Shown here piece by piece: positions 42,784 to 51,273 of a DNA stretch of 64,000 bases (positions are counted from its first letter, which is position 1; each line of letters starts with the position of its first letter). The stretch is taken from positions 432,697 to 496,696 of the forward strand of contig NZ_LITM01000006.1 of the NCBI RefSeq assembly GCF_001275675.1, read 5' to 3'. Below the pieces are notes generated by a model, which made no database searches, was not told where the DNA came from, and saw only the letters and a program-made list of their open reading frames with translations. The stretch comes from Lysinibacillus sp. FJAT-14745 (GTDB lineage Bacteria > Bacillota > Bacilli > Bacillales_A > Planococcaceae). A program made the translations under genes and the position numbers.

Positions 42784-42894
42784 ATACCAAAGTCGCTCGT
42801 TTTGAATTACAATCCATTTTTTTCTTGCTATATTTTTACTGTATAAAGGAAAAATATGATTGTCTACAATTTAATGAAGGAAGAAGGGTTTTCC

Positions 42895-43740
42895 ATGCAT
42901 AAAGATATGAATTATGGAAGCGACTTTAAATATATTCCAGCAACTTCAATTTGGAGCGGAGATGGTATTGAAGTATTACCTGATTTATACCAGCATACGA
43001 TTCAAATTGTAAATATTGTGCTTTACGGTGAACGTCATAAGAGTGAATTTGTATTAGTGGATGCTGGTATGCCAAAAAGTGCACATAACATTATTTCAAT
43101 AGCAGAGGAGAGGTTTGGATCAAATAGTCGACCAAAAGCATTAATTTTGACGAACGGTCACTTTGATCATGTTGGGGCGATCATTGATCTAATTGAACAT
43201 TGGGGTATGCCGGTTTATGCCCATCCTTTAGAATTACCTTATTTAACTGGTAAAAAAAATTATCCTGAACCTGATCCTGTTGTAAATGGTGGCTTAATAG
43301 CAAAAGTGTCATCCATTTTCCCGAATGAAGCTATTAACTTAGGAAACAACGTTGAGGCGCTCCCGTCCGATGGCAGTATTCCATTTATGCAAGGTTTTCG
43401 TTGGATTCATACTCCGGGTCATACGCCAGGGCATATATCTTTATTTCGCGAAGAGGATCGAGCGTTAATTGTTGGAGATGCATTTGGTACTGTTCAACAA
43501 GAGTCGCTTTACAAAGTGTTACTACAAAAAAAGGAAATTAGTGGACCGTCACGATATTTCACAACGGATTGGCAGGCTGCTTGGGATTCCGTAAAAAAAT
43601 TAGAGGCACTAAAACCTTCAGTTGCTATTACAGGTCATGGATTACCGATGAAAGGGGAAGAGCTTACTAGAAACTTGCATAAATTAGCGACTGAATTTGA
43701 GCAGATTGCTTTACCTAATCACAGCAAATACCTTAATTAG
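42895..43740 (+). CDS. metallo-beta-lactamase fold hydrolase
   Basis: 281 residues starting at ATG 42895 with GGAAGAAGGG six bases ahead. The fold motifs are TNGHFDH (86-92), the later His in HTPGHTPGH (H176/H180), GDAF (D195) and TGHG near the end. The first motif is normally HxHxDH, and here the first His is Asn87, which would remove one zinc ligand while leaving the rest. It may bind a single metal or a different metal. The substrate is unknown; related proteins hydrolyse lactones or thioesters. Confidence 0.87.
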   Translation: MHKDMNYGSDFKYIPATSIWSGDGIEVLPDLYQHTIQIVNIVLYGERHKSEFVLVDAGMPKSAHNIISIAEERFGSNSRPKALILTNGHFDHVGAIIDLIEHWGMPVYAHPLELPYLTGKKNYPEPDPVVNGGLIAKVSSIFPNEAINLGNNVEALPSDGSIPFMQGFRWIHTPGHTPGHISLFREEDRALIVGDAFGTVQQESLYKVLLQKKEISGPSRYFTTDWQAAWDSVKKLEALKPSVAITGHGLPMKGEELTRNLHKLATEFEQIALPNHSKYLN

Positions 43741-43770
43741 TTATACGATTTTCCTGCATAAATGTGAAAA

Positions 43771-43796
43771 GCTGTAGCAAATAAATTTGCTACAGC
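43771..43796. terminator. hairpin after the MBL gene
   Basis: GCTGTAGCAAAT pairs perfectly with ATTTGCTACAGC around two bases. It is related to the stem at 5758-5785; no T-run. Confidence 0.6.
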
Positions 43797-43919
43797 CTAA
43801 ATTGGTTCATGCCCCTTTGATGGCGCAATATCATTCATTTTATCATAAAAAACTTTATTATGATGTATTTTGTTTTTTTTGAATAATGATTTTATAGCGT
43901 ATTAATAAATAAAAGCCTA

Positions 43920-43970
43920 TTGACAAAAAAATGCAGAATCGTTATAGTCAATATATTCAACGTTGAATAT
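43920..43970 (+). promoter_or_regulatory. padR promoter and operator 1
   Basis: TTGACA (43920-43925) and TATAGT (43943-43948) are 17 bases apart. The 18-bp perfect palindrome ATATTCAACGTTGAATAT (43953-43970) lies at the transcription start. The same core recurs before the ABC genes at 44553-44574. Confidence 0.85.
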
Positions 43971-43985
43971 AAAAAGGTGATTATT

Positions 43986-44534
43986 ATGACAAGGTTATTA
44001 GTTCTTGCAATGTTGGGGTTTAAACCAATGACTGGCTATGATATTAAAGTAATGCTTGAATTAAGTGATGCTGAACGATGGGGTGGTGTGCTAATCGGCT
44101 CTATCTATAATGCCCTAAAAAAGCTTGAAAAAGATGGCTATATAGAGGTGGCTAGTATTGAATCTACAGGTCATAGGCAAAAAGCAATTTACCAAATTAC
44201 TGAAAAGGGAAGGGCACATGAGCAAGAATTAGTTATCGAGGCCCTTGAAAAATCTTCTGTAGTTTATCCAACAACTTTGTATTCAGGTGTATCATTTGCG
44301 TTTAAATTGCCAACCGCTAGAGCAGTGGAAGCATTAGAAAAGCAGAAAAAGATTTTAGAACAAGAAGAAAAGGCGATCAATGCTGGTTATGAGGCAAAGC
44401 TGATTGCTATGCAAGGTGAAATGCCAGCATTAACACAACTTGCATTTGATAATATGCTTGAAATTGTTCAAGTACAATCAAAATTTGTCCATCAAGCTAT
44501 TGAAATTATGAAAAAAAATAACTCTCTCGAATGA
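43986..44534 (+). CDS. PadR family transcriptional regulator
   Basis: 182 residues starting at ATG 43986 after AAGGTGA. The N-terminal winged helix reads LAMLGFKPMTGYDIKVMLELS and IYNALKKLEKDGYIEVAS, and a long coiled C-terminal helix (KQKKILEQEEKAINAGYEAKLIAM) forms the dimer. PadR proteins repress efflux or stress genes and release on binding a small hydrophobic compound. Identical palindromes precede this gene and the ABC transporter downstream, so it controls both. A short hairpin overlaps its stop codon. Confidence 0.92.
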   Translation: MTRLLVLAMLGFKPMTGYDIKVMLELSDAERWGGVLIGSIYNALKKLEKDGYIEVASIESTGHRQKAIYQITEKGRAHEQELVIEALEKSSVVYPTTLYSGVSFAFKLPTARAVEALEKQKKILEQEEKAINAGYEAKLIAMQGEMPALTQLAFDNMLEIVQVQSKFVHQAIEIMKKNNSLE

Positions 44535-44552
44535 GGGAGTTAAAAAATAGCT

Positions 44553-44574
44553 GTATATTCAACGTTGAATATAC
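44553..44574 (+). promoter_or_regulatory. PadR operator 2, before the ABC transporter
   Basis: A perfect 22-bp palindrome with arms GTATATTCAAC and GTTGAATATAC, 24 bases before the ATPase start. Its core is identical to the site over padR. Confidence 0.88.
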
Positions 44575-44597
44575 AATATTAAGTAAGGAGAGAAAAT

Positions 44598-45293
44598 ATG
44601 AAAAAGCTCATTAGTGCTAGTCAATTAACGAAAAGTTATAAAGCTAGATGTGTCGTTGATCATATAGATGTTGACATTAAAGAAGGGGAGGTAATAGCTT
44701 TAGTGGGCACAAATGGTGCTGGGAAAACTACAACTATCGGTATGCTTCTTGGTATTATTCCTCAGGACAGTGGGACAATTGAATACTGGACATCCGACTA
44801 CAAAAAGGAAATAGGTACGCAGCTTCAATCAACCCCTTTTTTCGAAGGCTATTCTGTAGAGGATAATGTGAAATTATTTGGGGCATTTTATGGAATATCG
44901 CTAACAAAAAATGAAATTGAAGAAAAACTCGCCGCTTTTGATTTATTGCAGGTCAAAAAAACGCCTGCTATCAAACTGTCATTGGGACAGCAAAAACGGC
45001 TAGCAATTATCGTAACAACTTTGCATCATCCTAAACTAGTCATTTTGGATGAACCTTCTGCTGGATTGGATCCTAGAGGCCAAAGAGAAATTCAACAGAT
45101 TATTAAACGATTAAAAGATAGTGGGGTTGCCGTGTTATTTTCTTCCCACGATATGTTGGAGGTAATGAATGTAGCCGACAGACTGTTGATTATGCATCGT
45201 GGAAAAATAATGGCAAACGGCTCACCGGATAGTTTAATGGAGCACTACCAAACTCAAAATTTAGAAGAATTATTTTTTGAATTAACGAAGTGA
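44598..45293 (+). CDS. ABC transporter ATP-binding protein
   Basis: A 231-residue ATPase with Walker A GTNGAGKTT (37-45), the signature LSLGQQKR, Walker B LVILDEPSAGLDP and a switch His in FSSHDM. It is of the short two-component drug- or lipid-export type, paired with a six-helix permease. Start at ATG after AAGGAGAG. It overlaps the permease frame by a few bases. The PadR palindrome before it points to induction by the exported compound. Confidence 0.93.
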   Translation: MKKLISASQLTKSYKARCVVDHIDVDIKEGEVIALVGTNGAGKTTTIGMLLGIIPQDSGTIEYWTSDYKKEIGTQLQSTPFFEGYSVEDNVKLFGAFYGISLTKNEIEEKLAAFDLLQVKKTPAIKLSLGQQKRLAIIVTTLHHPKLVILDEPSAGLDPRGQREIQQIIKRLKDSGVAVLFSSHDMLEVMNVADRLLIMHRGKIMANGSPDSLMEHYQTQNLEELFFELTK

Positions 45294-45304
45294 GGAGCGA
45301 GAAA

Positions 45305-46015
45305 ATGAAGGCTATTTTCGTATTAAATTTGAAATCTAGCATGAAGGATATGTATTTACTCTTTTGGTCAATACTAATGCCATTTGCTGCGATTATTGCG
45401 TTAAGAATTTTTTTACCGAGCTATGCAGGAAATTATGTAGAAGGAATCATTGCCGTTAGTGTATTTTTTTATTCATTTATGACCACTGCTTTTATAGCGT
45501 TATCGCAAAGAAAAAGAGGCGTTTATAATTTACTTCACGCAACACCAATGCCTTTATGGAAATATATCGTCAGTATTTCTAGTGCATGGGCTACAGTAGC
45601 GATTATTTTATCTTATATCGTGCTTTTATTCGCTATCGTTATCAACCAACTAAATTTTCCTTTGTATATTCTCTTATATATGACACCGATTATCCTAATA
45701 GCTTCATTAAGTTTTGTTTTTTTAAGCTTCTTTATTTCAAGTCTCGTGAAAAACGAGGGACATTTAAGTATGACTGCAAATGTTCTGATGATACCAATGT
45801 TACTTTGTAGTAATGCATTTTTTACAATGGAAAAAGCGCCAAACCTTATACAATATATTAGTCTAGTAAATCCATTTGAATGGTTTTTAAATGGCATTAA
45901 ATCTGCATTTCTAAATAACTTTAGTACATGGGGAGAATCTTTACTTCTTTTATTGGGATGCCTAGCTGTGACACTTATCATTTCCTTAAAAACATTCAAG
46001 TATAGTGACCAATAA
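45305..46015 (+). CDS. ABC-2 type transporter permease
   Basis: 236 residues starting at ATG 45305 with GAGGAGCGA; GTG-type starts further upstream lie inside the ATPase gene. Six membrane helices (about 16-36, 48-68, 92-114, 120-142, 150-166, 212-230) with the re-entrant-type NPFEWFLNGIKSAF loop. It forms the channel with the ATPase encoded directly upstream, and together they are regulated by PadR. A good terminator follows at 46027-46062. The cargo is unknown. Confidence 0.9.
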   Translation: MKAIFVLNLKSSMKDMYLLFWSILMPFAAIIALRIFLPSYAGNYVEGIIAVSVFFYSFMTTAFIALSQRKRGVYNLLHATPMPLWKYIVSISSAWATVAIILSYIVLLFAIVINQLNFPLYILLYMTPIILIASLSFVFLSFFISSLVKNEGHLSMTANVLMIPMLLCSNAFFTMEKAPNLIQYISLVNPFEWFLNGIKSAFLNNFSTWGESLLLLLGCLAVTLIISLKTFKYSDQ

Positions 46016-46026
46016 TTGCGAAAAAA

Positions 46027-46062
46027 ATGAAATGACCAGATCTCCAATTTGAGTCTGGTCAT
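46027..46062 (+). terminator. terminator of the ABC operon
   Basis: AAATGACCAGA and TCTGGTCATTT pair around 13 bases. Confidence 0.85.
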
Positions 46063-46176
46063 TTGGACAGTGGGGAGCGTCAAAGTGTAGTTATTTTATC
46101 TTTGTTAAAATTACGGAACTAGCTTGAAGGGATATAAAAGCTGTAAATGGAATAATTCATTAGGGAGGGTGATTGG

Positions 46177-46698
46177 ATGAGTGAAACGTTAATTAGAATA
46201 GGAACAACTTATATTCCAGTCAGCAATGTAGAACGGTCATGTGAATGGTATGTAAGTAAATTGGGCGCAAAATGTAGTTATCAAGATAGTGATAAGGCTA
46301 TTCTTAATTTTGCCAATCAAAGTTTTTTTCTTGTTAGATCAATGAACAATCAAAGCTCAAATTTCATTGATTGCTATGGTAAAGAACATTTTTCGATTAC
46401 CTTTGAGGTTGATGGATTAAGTGCATTAGAGACTATTCAAAAAATTTTTAGAGATAAAGGAATTAGAGTTGGAGAAGTTGAAAATAGGGGGCATGCGGGA
46501 AGAAATTTTGTTTTTTACGATTTAGACGGAAATAAATTTGATGTGTGGAGTGAGCTGAGTCCTGCTTTAAAGAAAAAATACAAGGATAAAAAATTGAGTA
46601 AACCTATTGAGAAGTCCGATTCCACTAAATTTCCCGGACAATTATTTTGGCGTAGAGAAATTCTTTTATTTTGTGTGATCCAGATGGAAATACACTAG
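46177..46698 (+). CDS. VOC family protein with frameshifted C-terminus
   Basis: A 173-residue frame. Residues 1-129 form a VOC domain (IGTTYIPVSNVERSCEWYVSKLG, GKEHFSITFEVDG, FYDLDGNKFDVWSELS). About 35 residues of mixed quality follow and the frame ends abruptly. Just after the frame, another frame reads DPDGNTLGVCQLTI and a stop, the end of a second VOC domain. The gene was therefore once longer, with a second domain that has suffered a deletion and a frameshift. ATG after AGGGAGGGTG. Confidence 0.75.
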   Translation: MSETLIRIGTTYIPVSNVERSCEWYVSKLGAKCSYQDSDKAILNFANQSFFLVRSMNNQSSNFIDCYGKEHFSITFEVDGLSALETIQKIFRDKGIRVGEVENRGHAGRNFVFYDLDGNKFDVWSELSPALKKKYKDKKLSKPIEKSDSTKFPGQLFWRREILLFCVIQMEIH

Positions 46699-46751
46699 GA
46701 GTTTGTCAATTAACTATATAGAAACATTATTTTCTGAATAGTGAATTTATA

Positions 46752-46875
46752 GAAGGGTCACTTATTACTATAAGTGACCCTTAGTAACAAAGCTTCGGAG
46801 GTGTAAGACTAAACCAATCTTACATTACTAAAATATGATACGATGTTATTTTTGCATAGTTAATTGCCTGAGAAA
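46752..46875. repeat. repeat family C, copy 2 (two-hairpin element)
   Basis: GGGTCACTTA and TAAGTGACCC pair (46755-46780). GTAAGA and TCTTAC pair (46803-46823) where copy 1 has AAAGCT and AGCTTT, so the second stem is kept with different bases. The tail GTTAATTGCCTGAGAAA matches copy 1. It lies between convergent genes. Confidence 0.6.
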
Positions 46876-46896
46876 TAGTTTGAAAATATTAATAAC

Positions 46897-47250
46897 TTAT
46901 TTTAAAGGCATAAAAGCTGCGGGATTTAATTGTTCAGATTCTATCACGATTCCTGTTAATCCTTTATCCGTTTTTGTTTCATGCCATTCGCCCTTTTCCC
47001 AAAAAACTACATCTCCAGGCAGGACTTGAAAATATTGCTCCTGTTCATTTCTTACATATCCTTCTCCATCTAAAATTAAAAGAAGCTGGGGAACTGCCGC
47101 TTGATGATAGCCAATAACACCGTTTTCTTCTAAATACATGCACCCGATACTAGCTGATGCTTCTGTGTTAATAATGCGAGACATCATGAAATTTGATTTA
47201 AACTGTGTTATGTTTTTGCCATTCTCTTTAGACAATTGATAAAGTTTCAT
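46897..47250 (-). CDS. cupin-domain protein
   Basis: 117 residues forming a single small cupin: the first motif region YHQAAVPQLLLILDGEGYV and the second motif GDVVFWEKGEWHETKTDKG. The metal-binding His set is partial (H49, then one His in EWHETK), so metal binding is uncertain. ATG after TTTGGAGGAA. It lies 20 bases after the methyltransferase gene and is probably cotranscribed with it from the leader described at 48208. Confidence 0.82.
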   Translation of the reverse strand: MKLYQLSKENGKNITQFKSNFMMSRIINTEASASIGCMYLEENGVIGYHQAAVPQLLLILDGEGYVRNEQEQYFQVLPGDVVFWEKGEWHETKTDKGLTGIVIESEQLNPAAFMPLK

Positions 47251-47270
47251 GTAATTCCTCCAAACTTAAA

Positions 47271-48185
47271 TTATTTTTTCACAGCATGAACGTAATGAAT
47301 TGTTTCAAAGGCTGTTAAATAATCTTTTCGATTGTCAAAATACAGCTCATTAATTGTATCTGGCGATAGGTGTTCATAAATAAGCAGGCCTGAGTTCTCT
47401 AACATTTTTTCTATTTCTTCATAAGTAAAACACGATTTCATCGGTTCACCACTTGCTGCAGCCATTTTCACCATGTTATCTACTCGATTCGAAATTCCTT
47501 TTTCTTTAAATAGTTTTTCATCTGCATAATCTAATACGATGGAACTTCCTGATGGTACATTGGCAAACAAATGATCAAGTAAGCTTGAAGTTTCCTCTTT
47601 CGTTAAATAATATGAAACGCCTAATAGACTAAAGAAAGTTTTTTTATTGTCAAAGCCGCTATCCAATAAATTTTGAGATGAAAACTTTTTTGTGAAATCC
47701 ATCGATACGAAATGCACATTACTCGGCAGCTTTAAATTAACTTCAGCCAATCTTTTCTTTTTAAATTCCTGTGTTGCAGGGTGATCAATTTCAAAGATTT
47801 CTAAAATGTTTTCAAATTCCGGATGTCTTAAGCTAAACGTATCTAATCCTGCTCCGAGTATGACATATTGCTGTAAACCTAACATGACTTCATTTAGCAA
47901 AACTTTTTCACAATATGCTGCACGTGCCAAGGGTGTAGGAGAGAGTTGAGTTTGCACAATCCATTTTAAGAGCTCTTCTGTTTGTCCATTTAGTTTTTCT
48001 GCGATTTCTTTGTTAAAAAAATGGATGCCTTGAACCATATTTGTTTGAATGTCATGGAACTCTTGTTTTGTGATTAATTTTTGAGCTAGGTAGTCATCAA
48101 AAATTTTAGAGGTATCAAATTGACTATGATAAGCTCTACTAAAAGCTGAGATTAATGAAGTTAAACTGGATTCACCTTTGTTCAT
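47271..48185 (-). CDS. SAM-dependent methyltransferase (leucine carboxyl / polyketide O-methyltransferase family)
   Basis: 304 residues starting at ATG 48185 with GAAGGAGTG; the longer frame upstream crosses the leader hairpin and is not used. Family marks are FHDIQTNMVQGIHFF, ARAAYCEKVLLNEV, the SAM loop VILGAGLDTFSLR, EIDHPATQEFK and SLLGVSYYLTKEE. Members methylate carboxyl or hydroxyl groups of small molecules; the substrate here is unknown. The 5' leader holds a terminator-like hairpin, so expression may be conditional. Confidence 0.87.
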   Translation of the reverse strand: MNKGESSLTSLISAFSRAYHSQFDTSKIFDDYLAQKLITKQEFHDIQTNMVQGIHFFNKEIAEKLNGQTEELLKWIVQTQLSPTPLARAAYCEKVLLNEVMLGLQQYVILGAGLDTFSLRHPEFENILEIFEIDHPATQEFKKKRLAEVNLKLPSNVHFVSMDFTKKFSSQNLLDSGFDNKKTFFSLLGVSYYLTKEETSSLLDHLFANVPSGSSIVLDYADEKLFKEKGISNRVDNMVKMAAASGEPMKSCFTYEEIEKMLENSGLLIYEHLSPDTINELYFDNRKDYLTAFETIHYVHAVKK

Positions 48186-48201
48186 GCAAATACACTCCTT
48201 C

Positions 48202-48239
48202 AAAAAAAATAGGATTCCCCTGGCCAGGAGAATCCTATT
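48202..48239 (-). promoter_or_regulatory. terminator-like hairpin in the methyltransferase leader
   Basis: On the minus strand AATAGGATTC and GAATCCTATT form a 10-bp stem, extended by CCTGG/CCAGG inside, followed directly by TTTTTTTT and then the ribosome site GAAGGAGTG. It can end transcription before the gene, and the ribosome site lies immediately after the T-run. Transcriptional attenuation is the natural reading. Confidence 0.8.
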
Positions 48240-48264
48240 GTACAAATAAATATCATAAAAGTAA

Positions 48265-48293
48265 ATTATTGCATAAATTATTTTTTTTGTCAA
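48265..48293 (-). promoter_or_regulatory. promoter of the methyltransferase-cupin operon
   Basis: Minus-strand TTGACA (48288-48293) and AATAAT (48265-48270) are 17 bases apart. Transcription would begin about 20 bases before the leader hairpin. Confidence 0.65.
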
Positions 48294-48332
48294 GTTTTAA
48301 GTATCGGAAAGCAGCTAGATAAGTTAATTTCC

Positions 48333-49019
48333 TTAATCAAATTTTTGAATAAATATTTTACCGTTCGGCTGAATTTCTGCATAGAAAACTTCTGTGATTG
48401 ATTGGATATTTTCCTTTTTTAATTCGTTATCTAACCATTCTCTACTTTTTCCAACTTCCAGTAAATTTTTTGGCAATAGCTTCCCATCTGCGATGATTTC
48501 AATGGGTATAAAAGCCGGAGGGGAAGGATAGATGTTTAAATCAATCTTTTGGGTGCTTTGAAATTCAGGCTTTTTCAGAATACTAAGCATGCCATTCGGT
48601 TCTAAAATAGCATAGTCAATTTCTGTAATTGAAAAAACTTGATACTGTCTAATCATCATTGTAAGGTCATCAATATTAATTTTAGTGTTTGCTAAAGCTT
48701 TTCTATCTATTTTTCCTTTTTTAATAATGATTGTCGGTTGTCCATCAAGTAATGTTCTTGCTTTTCCGGATTTTAGAGCGATGTAACTAATTAAAGTAGT
48801 AAGCGCACACCAAACAATTAAGCTGACTAAAAATTTTGTGTAGACAATTGTTTTTAAAACTACCATATTGGCTGCAACAGAACCAATTGTAATACCAGTT
48901 ACGTAGTTAAAGAAGGTTAAGTGACTTAGTTGTTTTTTACCTAAAAACCTCGTAAGTGTTAGAAGAACAAAAAAAGTAATAATCGTTTGAACAACTACTT
49001 GTATATAACCTGTGTACAA
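48333..49019 (-). CDS. DUF421 (YetF-family) membrane protein
   Basis: 228 residues starting at TTG with GGGGTGGGAGAAT. Three N-terminal membrane helices (about 6-24, 36-58, 62-82) and a cytoplasmic DUF421 domain: RTLLDGQPTIIIKKGKI, NINIDDLTMMIRQ (reading KINIDDLTMMIRQYQVFSI) and EIDYAILEPNGMLSILKKPE. YetF-type proteins are common in sporeformers and are linked to spore or membrane functions without a defined reaction. It stands alone on the minus strand. Confidence 0.9.
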   Translation of the reverse strand: MYTGYIQVVVQTIITFFVLLTLTRFLGKKQLSHLTFFNYVTGITIGSVAANMVVLKTIVYTKFLVSLIVWCALTTLISYIALKSGKARTLLDGQPTIIIKKGKIDRKALANTKINIDDLTMMIRQYQVFSITEIDYAILEPNGMLSILKKPEFQSTQKIDLNIYPSPPAFIPIEIIADGKLLPKNLLEVGKSREWLDNELKKENIQSITEVFYAEIQPNGKIFIQKFD

Positions 49020-49399
49020 ATTCTCCCACCCCTTATCTAATCCCTAGAATACCCAATGAATTTTTAAAAGATACTCCAATAAAACAATAGAGCTGGATTC
49101 AAATTTACATTTCATTAAAGATCTAATCGTTCAAATGGATAATATGAATGTTTAATGGGAGTTGGAATATACACAACCAAATACAGATGACATGAATTTT
49201 TAATTGTAACATTAGTATTTGCTGCAACCGTACACATTCAAATAAGAGCGTGTTTTGATCAATCTTTTTCAAAACATGCTCTTTAGATTTGTCCTCCTAT
49301 CAGGGTTAATATCATTAATCTTTATTACAAAACTACAGGGATTAGATTTTAAAGTTCATTCTCTTTTATTGAGTACATTCCGGTTTAAGTTGTCATTAT
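49020..49399. other. gene-free stretch with decayed frame and repeat D
   Basis: No gene. At 49087-49205 a frame with one stop reads IELDSNLHFIKDLIVQMDN, then WELEYTQPNTDDMNF, probably the end of a lost gene. Repeat family D copy 2 follows at 49234-49319. Confidence 0.45.
49234..49319. repeat. repeat family D, copy 2
   Basis: ACATTCAAATAAGAGCG, TGTTTTGATCAA, CTTTTTCAAAACATGCTCTT and TTAATATCATTAAT. Same order and spacing as copy 1 at 35986-36073, with stem arms that pair the same way. Confidence 0.8.
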
Positions 49400-50311
49400 T
49401 CAGTAAAGGACACGCCATAAATAAAATGTAGCGTATGATTCCCAGTTTTTCCATGGTAACGATATTTCTAAGATTTCATCTTTCGTAGGCTTTCGGTTCA
49501 TATTGCGTAATATTTTTATCGAATTAATAAGACCCACATCATCGATAGGAAAAGCTGTCTGGAACCTGAGGCAGCGCATTAGAACATAATTGGCTGTCCA
49601 AGGGCCGATTCCTCGTATTTTAATTAAGCTTTTTTCAGCATCTTTAAAGTTCATTGTCATTAATTTTCCCCTTGATAATTCTCCGCTTGCCATTAATTTG
49701 GCAATTCCAATAATATATTCACTTTTTTTTACCGTCATTTTAATATCTGCTAGGTCGGTAGGTGTTAACTGTGCAATTCGTTCGTACGGTGGGAACACCC
49801 AATATTTTTTACCATTCCATTCGATGGAATCGCCAAATTCTTCTACAAATTGCTTCTTTAAGGAGTACGCGAAGGCTAAGTTAATTTGTTGCCCTAAAAC
49901 TCCCCAACATAAAGCTTCAAATAAATCGGGAATGCCGATAACTCGCAATCCATAGAATTTTCGGGCAGGCATTTTAAGTAATGGGTCTGCTTTTGCCATT
50001 TCATAAAATGGCGTTAAATCGTTATCAAGATCAAACCACTCATGAATATATTTTACAATCTCTTCCCGTTTCCACTTTTCAATAGGTCTAGAATCATTTA
50101 AGAATTGAACAACCATTTGTTTATTATTGATGACGCTTATCTGTACTAAAGACCGAATTTCTCCAATGGCTATAACTTTTGTAATGATATCGTTCTCTAT
50201 TTCATACATGCATTCATTTTTTTCCCTTGTTAGATAGCCAAGGTTAGCATTCATGTCGAAATTTTCAGGTAAGGTGATTTCAATAACCTCATTGACTTCA
50301 TGCCATATCAC
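49400..50311 (-). CDS. alkA: DNA-3-methyladenine glycosylase II
   Basis: 303 residues, the same size as the AlkA of bacilli. An N-terminal region is followed by the helix-hairpin-helix LIKIRGIGPWTANYVLMR with GVLGQQINLAFA earlier, and the catalytic aspartate in FPIDDVGL (D257/D258). It removes alkylated bases such as 3-methyladenine, starting base-excision repair. Start is GTG with AAGGAGAAT. It is divergent from the 2OG oxygenase of the alkylation island across 167 bases. Confidence 0.92.
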   Translation of the reverse strand: MIWHEVNEVIEITLPENFDMNANLGYLTREKNECMYEIENDIITKVIAIGEIRSLVQISVINNKQMVVQFLNDSRPIEKWKREEIVKYIHEWFDLDNDLTPFYEMAKADPLLKMPARKFYGLRVIGIPDLFEALCWGVLGQQINLAFAYSLKKQFVEEFGDSIEWNGKKYWVFPPYERIAQLTPTDLADIKMTVKKSEYIIGIAKLMASGELSRGKLMTMNFKDAEKSLIKIRGIGPWTANYVLMRCLRFQTAFPIDDVGLINSIKILRNMNRKPTKDEILEISLPWKNWESYATFYLWRVLY

Positions 50312-50478
50312 TTTTTCATTCTCCTTATCTTATTACGATTTTCTATAGTAATTTTACTTTATCACATAATATTCTTTACTAATTTTGTTATCTTGCTATT
50401 ACATTCTAAACACCTTATTTTTTTCTATTTATGAGGTTATAGTGTTAGTTATCGAATGCTAAATAGGAGTGGATAAAA

Positions 50479-51192
50479 ATGGTCCAAGATATAAAAACAC
50501 GTGTCGAAAACTTAAATTGGGATTCAATTCAAAATGAATTAGATGAGCAAGGATTTGCCAAACTTCCAGTGATTTTAACAAAAGAGGAATGTGAATTCTT
50601 CATAGAATTGTATTGTGAGGAAGAGTCATACAGAACGACCATCAATATGACGAGATATCGCTTTGGGAATGGGGATTACAAATATTTTTCCTATCCATTA
50701 CCTGAAATCATCCAAAGTTTAAGAGAGTCCTTTTATTTAGAATTGGCCAAAACAGCTAATCGATGGTTGGGTTATTTAAAGAAAACAGAACAGTTTCCAG
50801 ATCATCTTCAAGATTTTTTGAACACCTGTGAAGAAAATAAACAAACTAGACCGACACCTTTACTATTAAAGTATGAGACAGGCGGGTTTAATTGTTTGCA
50901 TCAAGATTTATATGGCGATATATTTTTCCCGTTTCAAGTAGTATTTGTATTAAACCAACGAGATAAAGACTTTTGCGGTGGAGAATCTCTATTAGTGGAA
51001 CAAATCCCTCGTGCTCAGAGTAGGGGACATGTCATTACTTTAGAACAAGGCAGTGCGCTGATCTTTCCTACTAACCATAGACCTGTTCTAGGTAAAAGAG
51101 GATATTACAAAAATACGGTTCGTCACGGAGTAAGCACGGTTACTTCTGGAGAACGATTCGGTCTTGGAATCATTTTTCACGATTCTAAATAA
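50479..51192 (+). CDS. 2-oxoglutarate/Fe(II) oxygenase
   Basis: 237 residues of the double-stranded beta-helix type with the iron triad H141-x-D143 (CLHQDLYGD), H216 (TVRHGVSTV) and the 2-oxoglutarate-binding R226 (ERFGLGI). The N-terminal part (LDEQGFAKLPVILTKEECEFF) matches a family found next to ada genes. Placed opposite alkA and before adaA, it probably repairs alkylated DNA by oxidation, as AlkB does, although it is not an AlkB orthologue by sequence. ATG after TAGGAGTGG. Confidence 0.88.
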   Translation: MVQDIKTRVENLNWDSIQNELDEQGFAKLPVILTKEECEFFIELYCEEESYRTTINMTRYRFGNGDYKYFSYPLPEIIQSLRESFYLELAKTANRWLGYLKKTEQFPDHLQDFLNTCEENKQTRPTPLLLKYETGGFNCLHQDLYGDIFFPFQVVFVLNQRDKDFCGGESLLVEQIPRAQSRGHVITLEQGSALIFPTNHRPVLGKRGYYKNTVRHGVSTVTSGERFGLGIIFHDSK

Positions 51193-51202
51193 AGTGAAAC
51201 TT

Positions 51203-51240
51203 TGATCAGTGGGGTTTTCTTCATCCCCCACTGATCATTA
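51203..51240 (+). terminator. terminator after the 2OG oxygenase
   Basis: TGATCAGTGGGG and CCCCCACTGATCA pair around nine bases. Confidence 0.85.
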
Positions 51241-51273
51241 GTTAAACCAATCGGGCTTTTATGGGCTGTTCAT

